A DNA stretch of 64,000 nt from Styela clava (Eukaryota; Chordata; Ascidiacea; Stolidobranchia; Styelidae): assembly GCF_964204865.1 (NCBI RefSeq), contig NC_135254.1, positions 10,855,001 through 10,919,000 of the forward strand, written 5' to 3'. Under the pieces are notes generated by a model. The model searched no databases. It was not told the origin of the DNA and worked only from the letters and a program-made list of their open reading frames with translations. This document shows positions 32,460 to 52,749 of this stretch, piece after piece; position 1 is the first letter of the stretch; each line of letters opens with the position of its first letter. The translations under genes and the position numbers were made by a program.

Positions 32460-34960
32460 TTAATAATAATAATAACCCAGGGGGGTTCGACCTCATCTCT
32501 ACTGGCTGGGTCCCCAAGGTGGCGGATAGGGGAAACACCTAGGTAAAACTAGGTCAGCTGTGAATATTCAATAAGCAGCCCCGGACCAAAAAGGTAAAAT
32601 TTAAAATGATAACTCGACATAAAAAAACTACATAGAGGCTGGGGCGACGCCCTCTATAAAAAGGTCCCAAAAAAACATTGTCAGTATTTCTACTGACACA
32701 CTCTCACATCACGATATAAGTGGTCCCTCAACAGAGGATATTCCTCAACCGAGCCCCATACGTGAAATATCGGAAAGAAAAGAAAAAATTAAAAAACATC
32801 GTTGGAAACGTGAAGAGTATATACAAGTGATGGAAGCGTACTACAGAGCTGTGAGCTCTTCCCCAAAATGTATTACTAAACAAACACTTACAAATTGGCT
32901 TGAAGGACCCCACTCTTTGAATGTCCAAAATATGAAAGCAAATGGACTTGCAAATGTCCGACGGGATATAATTTGAAATAACCGACTGACAGATATAGAA
33001 CTGAAATCCATCAAACAGAAATACTTGGGATCAAGGGATATGAGTCAAAATGACAATGTACATGACGAAAATGGCCTATGTGACAATGTACAAGAAATAT
33101 TACAACTGCCATGCATAAACTCACCTCAACAAGATTTTAAAAACAGACTCAAATTGCCAAAATTACAATTGACGAAAGAAACTAAAATCTGGCTAGCAGA
33201 AGGCAACGAAGCTATTGCCCTTTTGAAGCAAGATTTGGAATTTGATCTGGATGTTACTGAAATATCAAACATTATTTATGCATGTTCAACTATGGTTACT
33301 GAAAAAGTTGGAGCAATAATTAGGAAACCCACTGGACCAAGGCACAATTACAAGGCAAAATGGAAAGTAAGAATTGAGAGCCAAATTAAACAAATGAGAG
33401 CAGATTTGTCTATCTTATCAGAAATACAAAACGGTAGTATTCTTAATAAACGAACAATGAAGAAAATAACAAATCGGTACAAATTAGATGGGTTACACAG
33501 TAATATTGCGGTAATCAGAGAGAATCTAAAGCAGAAAATACAACTCAAGGCGCAAAGGATGGATGCAAAGACCAACTACTAGTAAATAAAATGATTTTGG
33601 AAAATTGCAGAACTTATCAAAAACACATGAGTACCGCATGGATTGATTACAGAAAAGCGTTTGACAGTGTACCGCATTCTTGGCTTTTAAAGGTATTCGA
33701 AATTTACAAGTTGTCACCTATCCTAATTCCTAATCTCTTTTTTCAAAATTACAATGAAAAATTGGCAAACAAATTTGATCCTGAGGCACAATGACGGAAA
33801 GATACAAAGTGACACCATTTCGATTTCATGCGGAATTTTTCAAGGAGACTCGTTTTCACCTCTTGCGTTCTGCCTTGCCTTGGCCCCGCTTAGCACTTTG
33901 CTGAAAGAAACCGGTTGTGGCTACGAAATTTTGAAACAAAAAATATCTCATTTATTTTATATGGATGATTTGAAGCTGTATTCTAAAAATGATAACCAAC
34001 TTGAAATGTTATTGAAAACTTTGAAATCATTCAGTGATGACATCAAAATGACATTCGGCCTCGAGAAATGCGCAAAAGCATCTTTTCGCAAAGGTAAATT
34101 ATTTAGAGAATCAAATTTACAATTAGATCAAGAAACCTCGATAAAAGAACTCGGTAGCGATTCAACATATCGTTGCCTTGGAGTACATGAAGCTGATGGA
34201 ATCAGACATGAAAAAATTATCAAAAAGGAATATTTGAGAAGACTTCGATCGGTTTTGAATAGTGAACTTAACTCTGTAAACATCTTCAAGGCAATTAACA
34301 GTTTTGCAATACCAGTAGTTTCGTACAGTTTCAATATCATCAAGTGGACTAAGCAAGAAATCAAACAATTTGATACCAAAACGAGAAAACTAATGACGAT
34401 AAATAAAATACATCATCCTCGAGCAGACACTGAACGTTTGTACTTATCACGAAGGGTGGACGAGGTCTGATTCAAATTGAGGAAAGTTACAAACCATCTA
34501 CTGTAGGACTGAAAATATATTTGACCGATACAGAAGATCCACTAATGCGCATCGTGCGAGATTTCGATAAAAATAAAAATAGGCGTTTCAATCTTCAACA
34601 AAACTGATGAATTTATGAAGAAAACTGGTGTTACTAATTTCTTAACTGAGAAAAAAGGTGCAAACAAGATGGCAAAAGATGTCAAGCTCAAGTATAAGAA
34701 AGAAATTTAAAAGCAGAGACTAAAAATTTGGCATGATAAACCCTTTGCATGGAAAATATCCCACTAGAGCATGTGCACTGGATGTAAATGAACAACAAAC
34801 GCATAAATGGCTAAAGAGTTCAGGTCTGACTAAAGTAGTTTATGCAACTTCATCGCCCCCCTGCACTACAAAAAAATATAAAGTCAGAAACGAATATATT
34901 ACAGACCAAATAAGAAGACAAATAATAGTTTGTGATGTTTTTTAATGAAATAGATGAGCT
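32460..34960 (+). mobile_element. R4/Dong-like non-LTR retrotransposon, internally deleted and broken
   Basis: An N-terminal part (~32,707-33,554) includes KKHRWKREEYIQVMEAYYRA and is interrupted by TGA at 32,974. It then joins directly to the reverse transcriptase (from ~33,555: CKDQLLVNKMILENC, AWIDYRKAFDSVPHSW, GIFQGDSFSPLAFCLAL, HLFYMDDLKLYSKN with the YMDD box, FGLEKCAKASF). The palm's early motifs are missing, so an internal deletion with a frame change occurred. Further frameshifts lie near 33,740 and 34,455. A 3' remnant (WHDKPLHGKYPTRA, WLKSSGL) ends about 34,945. The motif style is that of the R4/Dong lineage of restriction-endonuclease-type LINEs. The left end abuts a short TAA repeat, which fits the TAA target of Dong. 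Not functional. Confidence 0.75.
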
Positions 34961-35297
34961 TGGTGTTCTTCAGCGAGTTATTTATTATATCTAAAATTAC
35001 CCCGTTTACTGATGGAAAGGTGATTTCGTTGTTTTAATAGCAATAGTAGCACGGCTGAAAACCCCTTTTTCATCATATAATAGATCGAAAATGAAAGAAT
35101 CCAGGGTTCTACCTCCTCAAAAACCGCCGCGTACTCTTGCCTTATAGCATTTCACTTCCTAAATTCACCCCATTTCACATTAAAATAATAAAAACAAAGT
35201 TAATTTTCCCAAACTTATAATAATGATTTTCGTACATTTGTTTTTGGATTCATTGACTCGAATGTGGAAGAAGCCGTGACTGACTATCGGCTACGCC
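34961..35297. other. Intergenic, nothing recognised
   Basis: May include the 3' UTR of the retrotransposon. No gene or clear repeat boundary seen. Confidence 0.35.
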
Positions 35298-35795
35298 CAG
35301 GGGTCGGCAAATTTTATGTCGCTCGCAGGACAAAATTCAGGGTTGCTAGTCTTTTGCGGGTCGCATATATTTTTTGAAAGTTAAAAACGGAACAGCACGC
35401 AAAAACTGCGACAATTCGTGAACTCAACTCAGTCGTCTTATTAAAAAAACATTACAATGATATTTAATGTGACACTGTCTCGTTGCTGCATCACGCTGGA
35501 TAGCTTTACGACGCCAAGATTGAAACATTTTCTAAATGGGCATCACCAAACCCCCGTCTTTGCTTGTTCTTTGTAATGTTCATTTTCGAAAATAATGATT
35601 TGCACAAATATGTACTTCCGAACATTGAAGTGAATATTTTCGCATGATTTGTGAAATTTTGATAAATATTTTCTCTCTAAGAAGATACATTCTTACAAAA
35701 ATTAAGCAGTGATGAATCTCTCGATTAGAATATGAATTTTATTTTCTTATTGCTTCGCAATATATTCGAATATTTACTGCGCTATTGAACCCCTG
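35298..35795. mobile_element. Possible hAT-like nonautonomous element
   Basis: Starts caggggtcggcaaa and ends ttgaacccctg, short inverted ends of the hAT type, with the gctcgcaggacaaaatt and cgggtcgcata stretches common beside them. I found no convincing 8-bp target duplication. Confidence 0.4.
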
Positions 35796-36689
35796 CACTC
35801 AGCATCAACTTTTCTGCGTGTTTCCATTTGTCTAATTATAATTACATTGTAGGCTCGTTAAACGAGTGGCTGTTCACTAGATTGTTAGGATATAGTATAA
35901 TTTAGTCTGAACGTGTCTCACGATAAATTCTGTTACTTAAAAAAATGTAATTTACTCCTCGAGCGTAGATTATAAATAAAAAATTTTCATCGTCAAAACC
36001 GCCGTTTGGATATTTACCCGGGCATAGACTTCCTTGTTTACTTCGTGACATTGGCCAATCAGCAAGATGCAAAAAAAGGGAACAATGCCCCCTTTCGCAT
36101 CCGCTCAGGCGCTCAGACACTCTCACTCAGACAGATTTTCAGACGTGGTCGTGAACATTACCTCATTTTCGCATTTTTGGATTATATTCGTTAGTTTTTA
36201 GTTGTTTTTCGGAACTTAAAATATAAATCAAATAAGTCAATGATTACTTTGTCTTTCCATGAGTTTCAGTTTAAATACAGCAATCAAAAATTAGTGTAGA
36301 AATAGCTGTGATAGACTAGGCTAAAATTCTTTATCGGTACTTTTAAAAAACAGATTGTTGAATGGTGTGTATTAGAATGATAGTTTGAAACAAATACCCC
36401 ATTTTAAAGGCAACAACTCGCGAAACCACTCTTAAAATAAGCCCCGAAACTTTTAAAATGGTATGTATGGGAAGAATTTTCCGCAGTCAAAGGTCGGGGA
36501 AAGGTCCATTCAATGAATCGTCCAGGGCCAGATTATTTTACTCCGGCCGTATTTTGCCGATCACTGGGATACGCAAACTACCTTACCTTACTGCGAAGAC
36601 GAGACCAGAAATCCATTCGCGTGGGAATATCGCCCACATGATTCAAGCCTGCCAATGCACACAGAGTACAGAATTAAGTGCGCCGAACA

Positions 36690-36805
36690 TAAAACAGGTT
36701 TCGCGAAATCGCCCCCCTATCGCCCCCTTAGACTTTTTCGCCCCCCTCTGTATCGTTTTCGCCCACTGGGGGGCGATATCGCCCACTTTGGGAATCACTG
36801 GCTAT
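36690..36805. mobile_element. Possible transposon end (tcgccccc-rich)
   Basis: Repeated tcgcccccct/tcgcccac motifs followed by ccactttgggaatcactg, which reads as the reverse complement of a hAT-like cagtg...ccca terminus. Opposite end not found. Confidence 0.3.
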
Positions 36806-39033
36806 TCAAGCAATTTACTTTATTTATACTTATATTTTGGAAATATAATCTAAACCTTACTACATAAATATGGCAAGGTTCACAATCGTGAAAAAGTTTC
36901 TGGTCTGCTGTATGAATTTTAATTGTTACGTGTCGACGAACTTCTAGAAAAGATGCCATTTTCTGAAAAAAAAAACACAACTCGGAGAAAGCGTGCATGA
37001 ACGTGTTGTAAATATAAAACATTTTAACGAATTAAATGCGTTCTGGTTGTTACGATTTGTCCAGCTCATCAGTACCTATGAGTCGCTATCCAAATTTGGG
37101 CTGCCTGAAAATAATCCGGGGTAGCTTTTTTTTTAGGAAAATCTTTAAATTTGCGAAACTATAAAAAACTATTCATCACAAGAATTAAAGTATGGTGTCT
37201 CACCTGAAAATTAGGGCGGCGTTTGAAATTCCAGGGGGGTGTAGGGAAATCACTGCATATAACGATAATTGTTTTATATTAGTCGTCAAATTTTGCGGCT
37301 ATAAAAGAACTACGTGCCGTTTAGTATGCGAAATGTACATTTTTTTCTTCGGATTTGGGTCGCCTGAAGAGAAGTTGGGTATTACCGCTCCAAGCAAGTT
37401 TATTAACTAGATATCGATCGGAGGCCGCCGACTTATCGATCTTCCACATGTTCAATATTTTATTTGTCAAAAAAATAAAAAAAATTTCCAATCGCGACAT
37501 CATGTGACCCATCACTAAATAATTAATAACTAATTATAAGACACGATTCATCCAAAACTAATAGGCCTCTGTTCCGAGATATAATGAATGCACATGCAAA
37601 ATTTGGATCAGATTCAACCTCGCTTTCGTGAGATACCACGTGCGTTTAACAGACTGACAAATACCTATCAACATACTTACCGATCGAGATCGCTCAGTTA
37701 TTAATGACAGTTGGGATTTTTTTCTTCCATACTTTTAGTTCAGTACATGTCTGCTACGATTTCCGAGGTTAAGACAAAATTTCCAATCCTCTTTTTTTAC
37801 TTGAGATAAGAAAAAACACTTTTCGTTTGAATCAAATTTTAATTAAAGAAAAATCATAAACGAATTGGCAGCAATTAAAATTTTATAATCACAATTGCAT
37901 AGTCCAGATGAAAGAACACACAAATCTTATTTAGCAATTGAGAACTAATAAGACTGAAGTAACAGAGAGAAGCATAAAATATTGCAAATGCTTCCGCATC
38001 TCCACATCTGAAGAGTATGAAAAACCACTTTTTGCTCGAAAAATTAACCTTGCAAAAGTGAGAAAATGAAACGATAAATTAAAAATGAATGCCAACGAGT
38101 AAAATAAAAAAATACAGGGAAGAGTTGCGTCTATTTAACCACCACTCTTCAAAAACTGTGAATGATTATAATATCTGCAAATGCATTGATGTCGCATTAC
38201 ACACAAAACGAACTTTTACACATACTGCGGTAAAAGTAAACACTTTTGAACACCAATCGTACTGCACAAACACTTTGTCATCATACCAACGCTAATACAA
38301 CAAAGCATTTCATCCTCAGATAAGCAACACCGAAATTAGATGACATCTCACATACAGTATTTAATAAATAGAATAATGCAGACCTGGATGTAAATCCTCT
38401 CCTATCGTAGATTTCCAACATTTTTATGCGGAAATAGTGAAAAATTATTGCTAAAGAAGATTAATGAAGCAACATTTTTGTGGTAATTTTACAGAATCAA
38501 ATAAATAATAGAACCCAGCATGGATCATGGTTTCAAATTTATTCTAAAACTGATGTTCGCGGGGGGGGTGTTGTATTATGAAATAGATCACAAGGGAGGT
38601 ACGACATGAAACTATGATTTGAAAAAAACTTCTTATTCAGTGAATATCTATTTGAAGAATTCAGATATTTTAAATTATCATTACTTTTCTATAAAATCAG
38701 TGACTTACTGTAAAATAAATAAATACATTCACATAGTCTACCTAAATATCAAGGTTAATGGTCGAACAAGATTTCTTGAATGGGCAACAATTTGAATATG
38801 GACATCCATATGAAAAATCATCACGTTAAGTATACCTCTTGCATCATTCATTACATGCCAAATTCAATGTTATTCCCAAAAAGAATTTTTAAAGTGAATA
38901 AATTTTGAGTTTCATGTCAGTAAAATAATCCTCATTTCAAAAACACCCAGAACAGTAAAACTACAGTGTTTAACAGTTTTTGATCAAAAAATTAGATTCA
39001 ATATAACTTGAGAAAAAAATTATAGTAGTATTA
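36806..39033. other. Intergenic region and MAN1B1 3' UTR
   Basis: No gene recognised between the transposon fragments and the MAN1B1 stop codon. A minus-strand AATAAA at 38,538-38,543 is one possible polyadenylation signal for MAN1B1. An 8-G run lies at about 38,560. Confidence 0.35.
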
Positions 39034-46873
<7,840 letters not shown>

Positions 46874-47411
46874 TTTTTTGTAACCAATAAACCAGTAGGC
46901 CTACTTGTAAACTTGTCAGATGAAAATTACAGAGACTGTACTTCCATACTTCAGAATGTCACAAGCTAACAAAAAAGCGTTTGCAGCCAAAATGCGCAAA
47001 CGTCACTTCGTGCTGACATTCAGTCCAATATTACGATTATACTACCGAAACTCATATGAATGTGCTGCTCCTGGGATACAAAAACTCTAATAATAATAAT
47101 ATATTTATCCAAAAAGAAAAGTTAACGTTGCTAAATAATTTTATATTCATTTCAAAATATTATTATTGTTAACATAAGGATATACAAAAAATTTAGAAAT
47201 GTGAATATATATTTTTCAGAAGTGGAAAAATACATTGATAAATCTACTAGCTTAAAATTATATGACACTCGGTATTATCTCAGCTGGAAGAGTTGACGTT
47301 GCACATGAAATGATGCGGTCGTGTAATTCTGTAATAGCAAAATGATCACTCATAGTCCGGCACATAAGGGACCTCTTTGGGCCCAACCGTGTTTTCAGAA
47401 ATGAAGTTTTT
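46874..47411. other. Upstream region of MAN1B1
   Basis: No gene. It should contain the 5' UTR and promoter of MAN1B1 on the minus strand; no clear core element can be named. Confidence 0.35.
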
Positions 47412-47615
47412 TTGGACACGTAGTGGACATAGCGATCGTTTCAATATTATGTTGTTGTTGTTCTTGTTCTTTGACACGTTTTTAAAAAGTCGCTTTTCTC
47501 TTTGATTACTGGACCAATTGCTTTGAAATTTTCAGTGGTTAAAGATAAAAATTTTCAAAATTATTGCCATTAGGTGGCGCTACGTGTCCATATATTTGAG
47601 CATAGCTCTCTTGTT
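47412..47615 (+). repeat. Short copy of the ggacacgtag...ctacgtgtcc element
   Basis: Same head (ggacacgtagtggacatagcgatcg) and tail (gctacgtgtccatatatttgagcatagctctcttg) as 30,657-31,476, but the middle is a single short version with a large internal deletion. Confidence 0.7.
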
Positions 47616-47736
47616 TTATTTGTGATTATTCATCTTGGGGTCATTGCCCATCATTTCTACATGGGTGTGGAGTTTGCAGCCTTGAACAATTTTTTTTACG
47701 GCGTGTTATTTGTATTAGTGTTTTTCGTCTGATCTA

Positions 47737-47812
47737 TGCACCATAATGGCGCACAACCTGAACCCTAACCTGTTACAATAGTATGTTCAGGTTGTGCGCC
47801 ATCTTGGTGCGA
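47737..47812. mobile_element. Foldback MITE, degraded
   Basis: Arms gcaccataatggcgcacaac and gttgtgcgccatcttggtgc form a hairpin; the outer termini seen at 40,623 and 50,600 are missing. The loop again has aaccctaacctg. Confidence 0.65.
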
Positions 47813-48299
47813 AAATTGCTACATTTTATAGTATATTTCTGGGAAAGAATGTATTTCATTCTTATGTTTCATGCCAATGCTTTTCAAACTACCGAAAACT
47901 CTCAACACTTTTGGTTCTTCTCTTCTATAAAAATACATTGTTATCATATATTCGCATTCCCATCTGTTTGTATATAGCTTTTTTGTGTTTTTTCCTGTGT
48001 TACTAGTTACTATTTTCTTCTAACATTGGCACGCATTGTTAGGTATTTGTATTCACAGCTATTGTCACTCTATTTTTATTCCCATTATTCAAAACGTCAT
48101 GCTGCTTTTCAACCATGTATTTATTTATCTGTCTTGCACATTTGATAGGTTTTTAGCTTGGCCATAGATTTTGACTTATATATTTCTATGCTAAATAGGA
48201 ATCTCAGACCCAAAATATACAGAATTCGAGATCAGCTTTATTTATATATATTTACTGCAAGGCTAATCCTGGCGATTTCTCAGCTACCATAATCGTATA

Positions 48300-48723
48300 C
48301 GAACATTTGAAACATCTATCAGAGACGGAGGAGGTCGTTGGGATTCTATTACATTTAATTTTATCTACCTGAATTTTGCTGTCTTATTTCGAGCGCAACA
48401 TTTATTTTACTCCATGTAAATTATTCACTGATTCAAGCAATTATTTGGCTTTTATCATTTTAAATTGAGTTATAAGAACTGCCCGATTTTGAATCGTGTC
48501 CATATTTTTTGTATAATCGTATTATTTTTACTTTTTGGTGGGTGGGCACGTACTTGTACGTTTTTTAACTTTATTTTAAGTTATGCTCGCCTTCCAGGTA
48601 TCTCTGTATTTGTTGTTTGTTTACTTTTTTGTATTGTTCTGTATTTGTTGTCTGTTTACTTTTTTGTATTGTTCCGTTTTAGTTAGAGAGCCGAAATAAA
48701 ATGATTGATTGATTGATTGATTG
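48300..48723 (+). mobile_element. Retroposon 3' end with (ATTG)n tail
   Basis: Shares with 53,075-53,374 the stretch ttttggtgggtgg...acgtacttgtac, ttatgctcgccttccaggta and the ending ccgaaataaaatgattgatt. It ends in several ATTG units. A 3' tail of short tandem units is typical of LINEs such as CR1/L2 and their SINEs. No coding part present. Confidence 0.5.
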
Positions 48724-50599
48724 TTCGGGCTCCCAGATAACCGATCAGTGGCCTCCAAGGAGGCCGGGGTCCCCGTTTGAGAAACCCTGTCATAAACTAA
48801 AAGAGGCGACCGTGCTTCTCTTGCCTGTTGTCATGCTGTCCCTCGAATTCAGCTACAACAAAAAATTCACGAAAACGGGTTTTAGATTTTATGATTTCAT
48901 TAATATTCTCGACAATGAATGATGTACGGGTGGTAAAATGCCAAGTTATTCCAACAACATGATAATGTTTTGCGATTTACAAAAAATATTTTGCATGTAA
49001 CTTTGTTTGACAGATCCTCAAGAGATCTAACTACTAATATCAAAAGTGTGAGGCCAAAAAAGTTACACCACAACATAGTCAAATGTGCTGTATTTACGAT
49101 AGATAACAGGTTTATCAAAAAGCATTACATGAAAATTGGTAAAATAAAGACCAATTCAGCAATATCTACTTAGGACTTAATGATATGCATCTGTTGATGA
49201 TTTTATGTGTTTGTTTCGGAAATTTAATGACAGAATTAATTGTGGTTGTTGGGGATGTTTCGAAAAAAGGTTGAATGGAAAAAGGTTTTCACAAAATGTC
49301 AAGGTTTGAGAGTAGTAGAGAAGTAGAAAAAATACTCCCATGTTTTTTTCATTTGATAACCACGCCTCAGAACTTCTCCGATAAATATACGCAACAATTG
49401 CAAGAGGCAGAAATGCCAAGATGGGATTTCATCGCATTGCAAACAAATATTAGCGATTCTTAGATATATCCGCGCATTCCCATCTGAACAGCGTGGAAAA
49501 GATTATACCTATCTACACACACAAAAACTATGTCAGATGAGCGTCATATTATTGAATATCAGTAAAGGAATAGTGCAATGGGAATAGACATATAAGGCGT
49601 AACTTTTAGTAATATGCAATCAAATAATCTTATTGTGGAATATATATATATATTTGAAAAAAAAAATTCTTCACGCCAACCACAGTCCGAAACTTTTTGT
49701 CTCTGGCTGAGCTTAGATACCAATTGGCGGCACTCTTGTAAACTGGTAGGCACGCGATGGAGCAGATAATATGAGTATCCAACCCCAGCTGTCATTTGAG
49801 TGGGTACTGCTGTTTTTATTGCAGATATACTGATCATTTTGTATTAAAGATTTACTGTCATCACCGATTTAAGGATGTCAAGTGATGGATATAAATAAAC
49901 CAGTTGAAAACCAACACGCAATATTACAAAATTTACTTCCAACACGCGGTTTGAAGGAATGAAAAAGCTGAAACTAGTATTCTTTAGAACAGCATACAGA
50001 TTCTATAGAATGGAATCATTCACAAAAGCTCGTCAAAAACCTATATCTCAATAAACAAGTGGAATTCGGTGCATGTACGCAAAAATGTGCGCGTTACGTA
50101 CAACCGAAGCACGCAGGAAAATGCGTGTGATGTACTAGTGATCAAAATGTTTGACACAACTATGTTGGCATACCAGGTGCACATCTCGGTTTCGCATACG
50201 CATATCTTCTATCTCCATAAGGATATAATAATTTGGCCAAAGTCAATGCTGCACCTGAAAGGTTCCGGTTCTTCCAAAAGAAAGCACGTTACACATCGTT
50301 AGATACCAGTGGATGGTTTTACATGGCCTTGTTCGGATTGAAAGACGAGGTCGAATTTTCCAATCCAGTTCAACTATTAAAATATTTCCCAAGTCCCTAA
50401 GTTTTATGCAGGAAAACGAAATGCCCGCGGCAACACAAATGTAGTTTGAAGAGCGCTTATATTAGCTTGGCTTATATTAGTGAAATAAACTACCATTTAT
50501 TCTACTAAAATTGAATTTCTGATATGGCAAAGTGATTCAATGTTACTATGTATTCAAAACTAATCCATGTAGTTATGAAATATTTGTTTTTAACAAAAA
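48724..50599. other. Intergenic, nothing recognised
   Basis: Short chance ORFs only, plus a small TA microsatellite near 49,640. No conserved protein or RNA gene seen on either strand. Confidence 0.4.
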
Positions 50600-50702
50600 G
50601 GTGCTCTCGAAGTATTCGTACCAAGATGACGCACATCCTGAATATTGTATGTGTTAGGGTTCAGGATGTGCGTCATCTTGGTACACATACTTCTGGAGCA
50701 CC
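50600..50702. mobile_element. 103-bp foldback MITE
   Basis: Starts ggtgctc and ends gagcacc. The arms (gtaccaagatgacgcacatcctgaa and its complement) pair around a ~20-base loop. The flanks are A-rich, so an 8-bp duplication (aacaaaaa / aaaaaaac) cannot be judged. Confidence 0.75.
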
Positions 50703-51548
50703 AAAAAAACTTTATGTCCCAATACAATGTTAGGCCCCGATTCTGCCGGACTATCACAAATATAAATATTTATGAACGAGAATAACTAAAAATATAGTCG
50801 TGCATTGAATCACCAACGTATTTCTTACCAAGTTGTTCAATTACGTTTGTTCTAGCATAAATAAATACTACTACTGGGTTCCAGGATTAAAATGTATTTC
50901 CCAACAAGAACAAGGCAAAAACCGACGGTGTCTTTTTATGGTTGTACCTATGGTTGTTGTTTTTTGTATCGTTTTACTTACTACATTTTCTCATGTGAAT
51001 ATGACAAATAAGTACGACCCCAGAAAAATTCTTTCCATACTTCACCATTGCAAGATTTTCGATGCCTATTTTGAAAGCATTTTTGCTGGTTGTCGCTTGC
51101 AAACTGGTTTACGACTTCAAAACCAACATTTGTATTAATAATATATATCCAAGTGCCACTTACAGGTACTGATAGCTAATTTTAGCCTAGTCTAATGCAG
51201 CGTTTTCGGGGCAAATTTTTAAAAATTGCAATCAGACTAAAGCCAGAATGACAATGATTTTTTTATTTACAACTTGTTTTTTAGAAACACAAATAAAACT
51301 TGGCGAGCAAAAGAAGTCTAAAGTAAACTTAAATATCCAGAATTTCCAAAAGTAGCGATACCTGCTTACTCAAGTAAAATATCTAAAATCAATAACTAAA
51401 TAACTAAAATTTCCTTTCACTTTCACATTATGCACAGAAGTGCGCACGCTGTGCCCAGAAAAACGTATAAATAATAAATGAAACTTATATAGGTAAAATG
51501 TAAACGCCGTTGTTAATATCGTCAAATTACCAGCATTGTTTTGATTTG

Positions 51549-51794
51549 TTGAACACGTATTGGACATAACGATCGTTTCAATATTATGTTGTTCTCGCTG
51601 TTGTTCTTGTTCTTTGTATCGTTTTGAAGAAATCGCTTTTCTCTTTGATTACTGGACCAATTGCTTTGAAATTTTCAGTGGCTAAAGAAGGAAATTTTAA
51701 AGATTTTTCTCCAGAAGGCTATTACTTTCATTTTTTGCTATGACGTCATCAAAATAATGTGACACTACGTGTCCATATATTTGAGCATAGCTCT
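51549..51794 (+). repeat. Copy of the ggacacgtag...ctacgtgtcc element
   Basis: Head gaacacgtattggacataacgatcg, middle actggaccaattgctttgaa, tail ctacgtgtccatatatttga. Middle-length version between those at 30,657 and 47,412. Confidence 0.7.
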
Positions 51795-52749
51795 GTGTTT
51801 TTTTATGTATCTTGATTCAGTGTATCACATTGTCTCCAATGCCAAATCAATGTAGTTTTCATGGTTTTTGACTCTTCTCGTCACCTTATCACATAACATT
51901 ACACCTACACATGTTGTCTTTGTATCGGATTGGATTGGTCCTTATTAGCTTGAGTATTTTAAAAGTAAACAACAGCCCAAAAGTTCATTACATTCGCGTA
52001 TTTTTGTGTGTTTATTTCTGGCCCAAGCCTTGTTTAACAAAGTTTGCGTTTTTTTGTGAATGCGTGTTGGTGAGCGGTCACATGATACTCATCTTGTTTT
52101 AAACTTTTTTAAAAGTTTTGCTCACTCTCCAGAATTCTCCATTTTTATTTGTCTGTATTGTCAGATTGTGGAGTTCTCGAAATCTATCTATCTGTCTATC
52201 CAGAAATGCTCTGGTCTATCAATGGAAGATCATGTGTTCATATTTTTGAGGATTGCTTTCTCGTTTCTCGGAATTAATCACTGTCACAATTTTTTTTTTA
52301 AGTGGTTAAGTGCCTCACATGCCCTTAAATATTTCCCTGTTCTCGCATATTATGCCCATTCCATGTCGGGTATGGGATTAGTTAGTTAGTTGTTTTCGGA
52401 AGATCGACTTGAGTGTCCCTTTCGTCCGTTATTCCCCAATTTGAGTTATAGAAGCAATCGTATAGTATGTTATCATACAACTTATTATGTTTTTTTATTC
52501 CTAGTGCACACTTTACGTTGTTAAATAAATGAATTATTGAATATTTTTATTAAAAAAAAAGCATAGCATCAAGTTCAATTTCGACTCCGGGCACCTCTCG
52601 TCGTCATAGAGAAAACAGAACATTGCTCTGAAAGTCTGGTTTTTGAGATTGTGTAAAGTAAATTACATTGTTCGTTGAATAAATCAGTAATTTATTCATT
52701 TGATTTTGATTAATAATAGTGTAAGCAATAGTACCGTTAATACACAAAT
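51795..52749. other. Upstream region of the ANKRD45-like gene
   Basis: No other gene. Short ORFs at 51,911-52,389 are without recognisable content. The last ~150 bp before 52,750 are presumably the 5' UTR. Confidence 0.35.

Noticed and set aside
50069..50302. Plus-strand ORF of 77 codons, and 50,833-51,138 of 101 codons
   Set aside because: No recognisable motif, no splice or signal context; random ORFs in AT-rich sequence.
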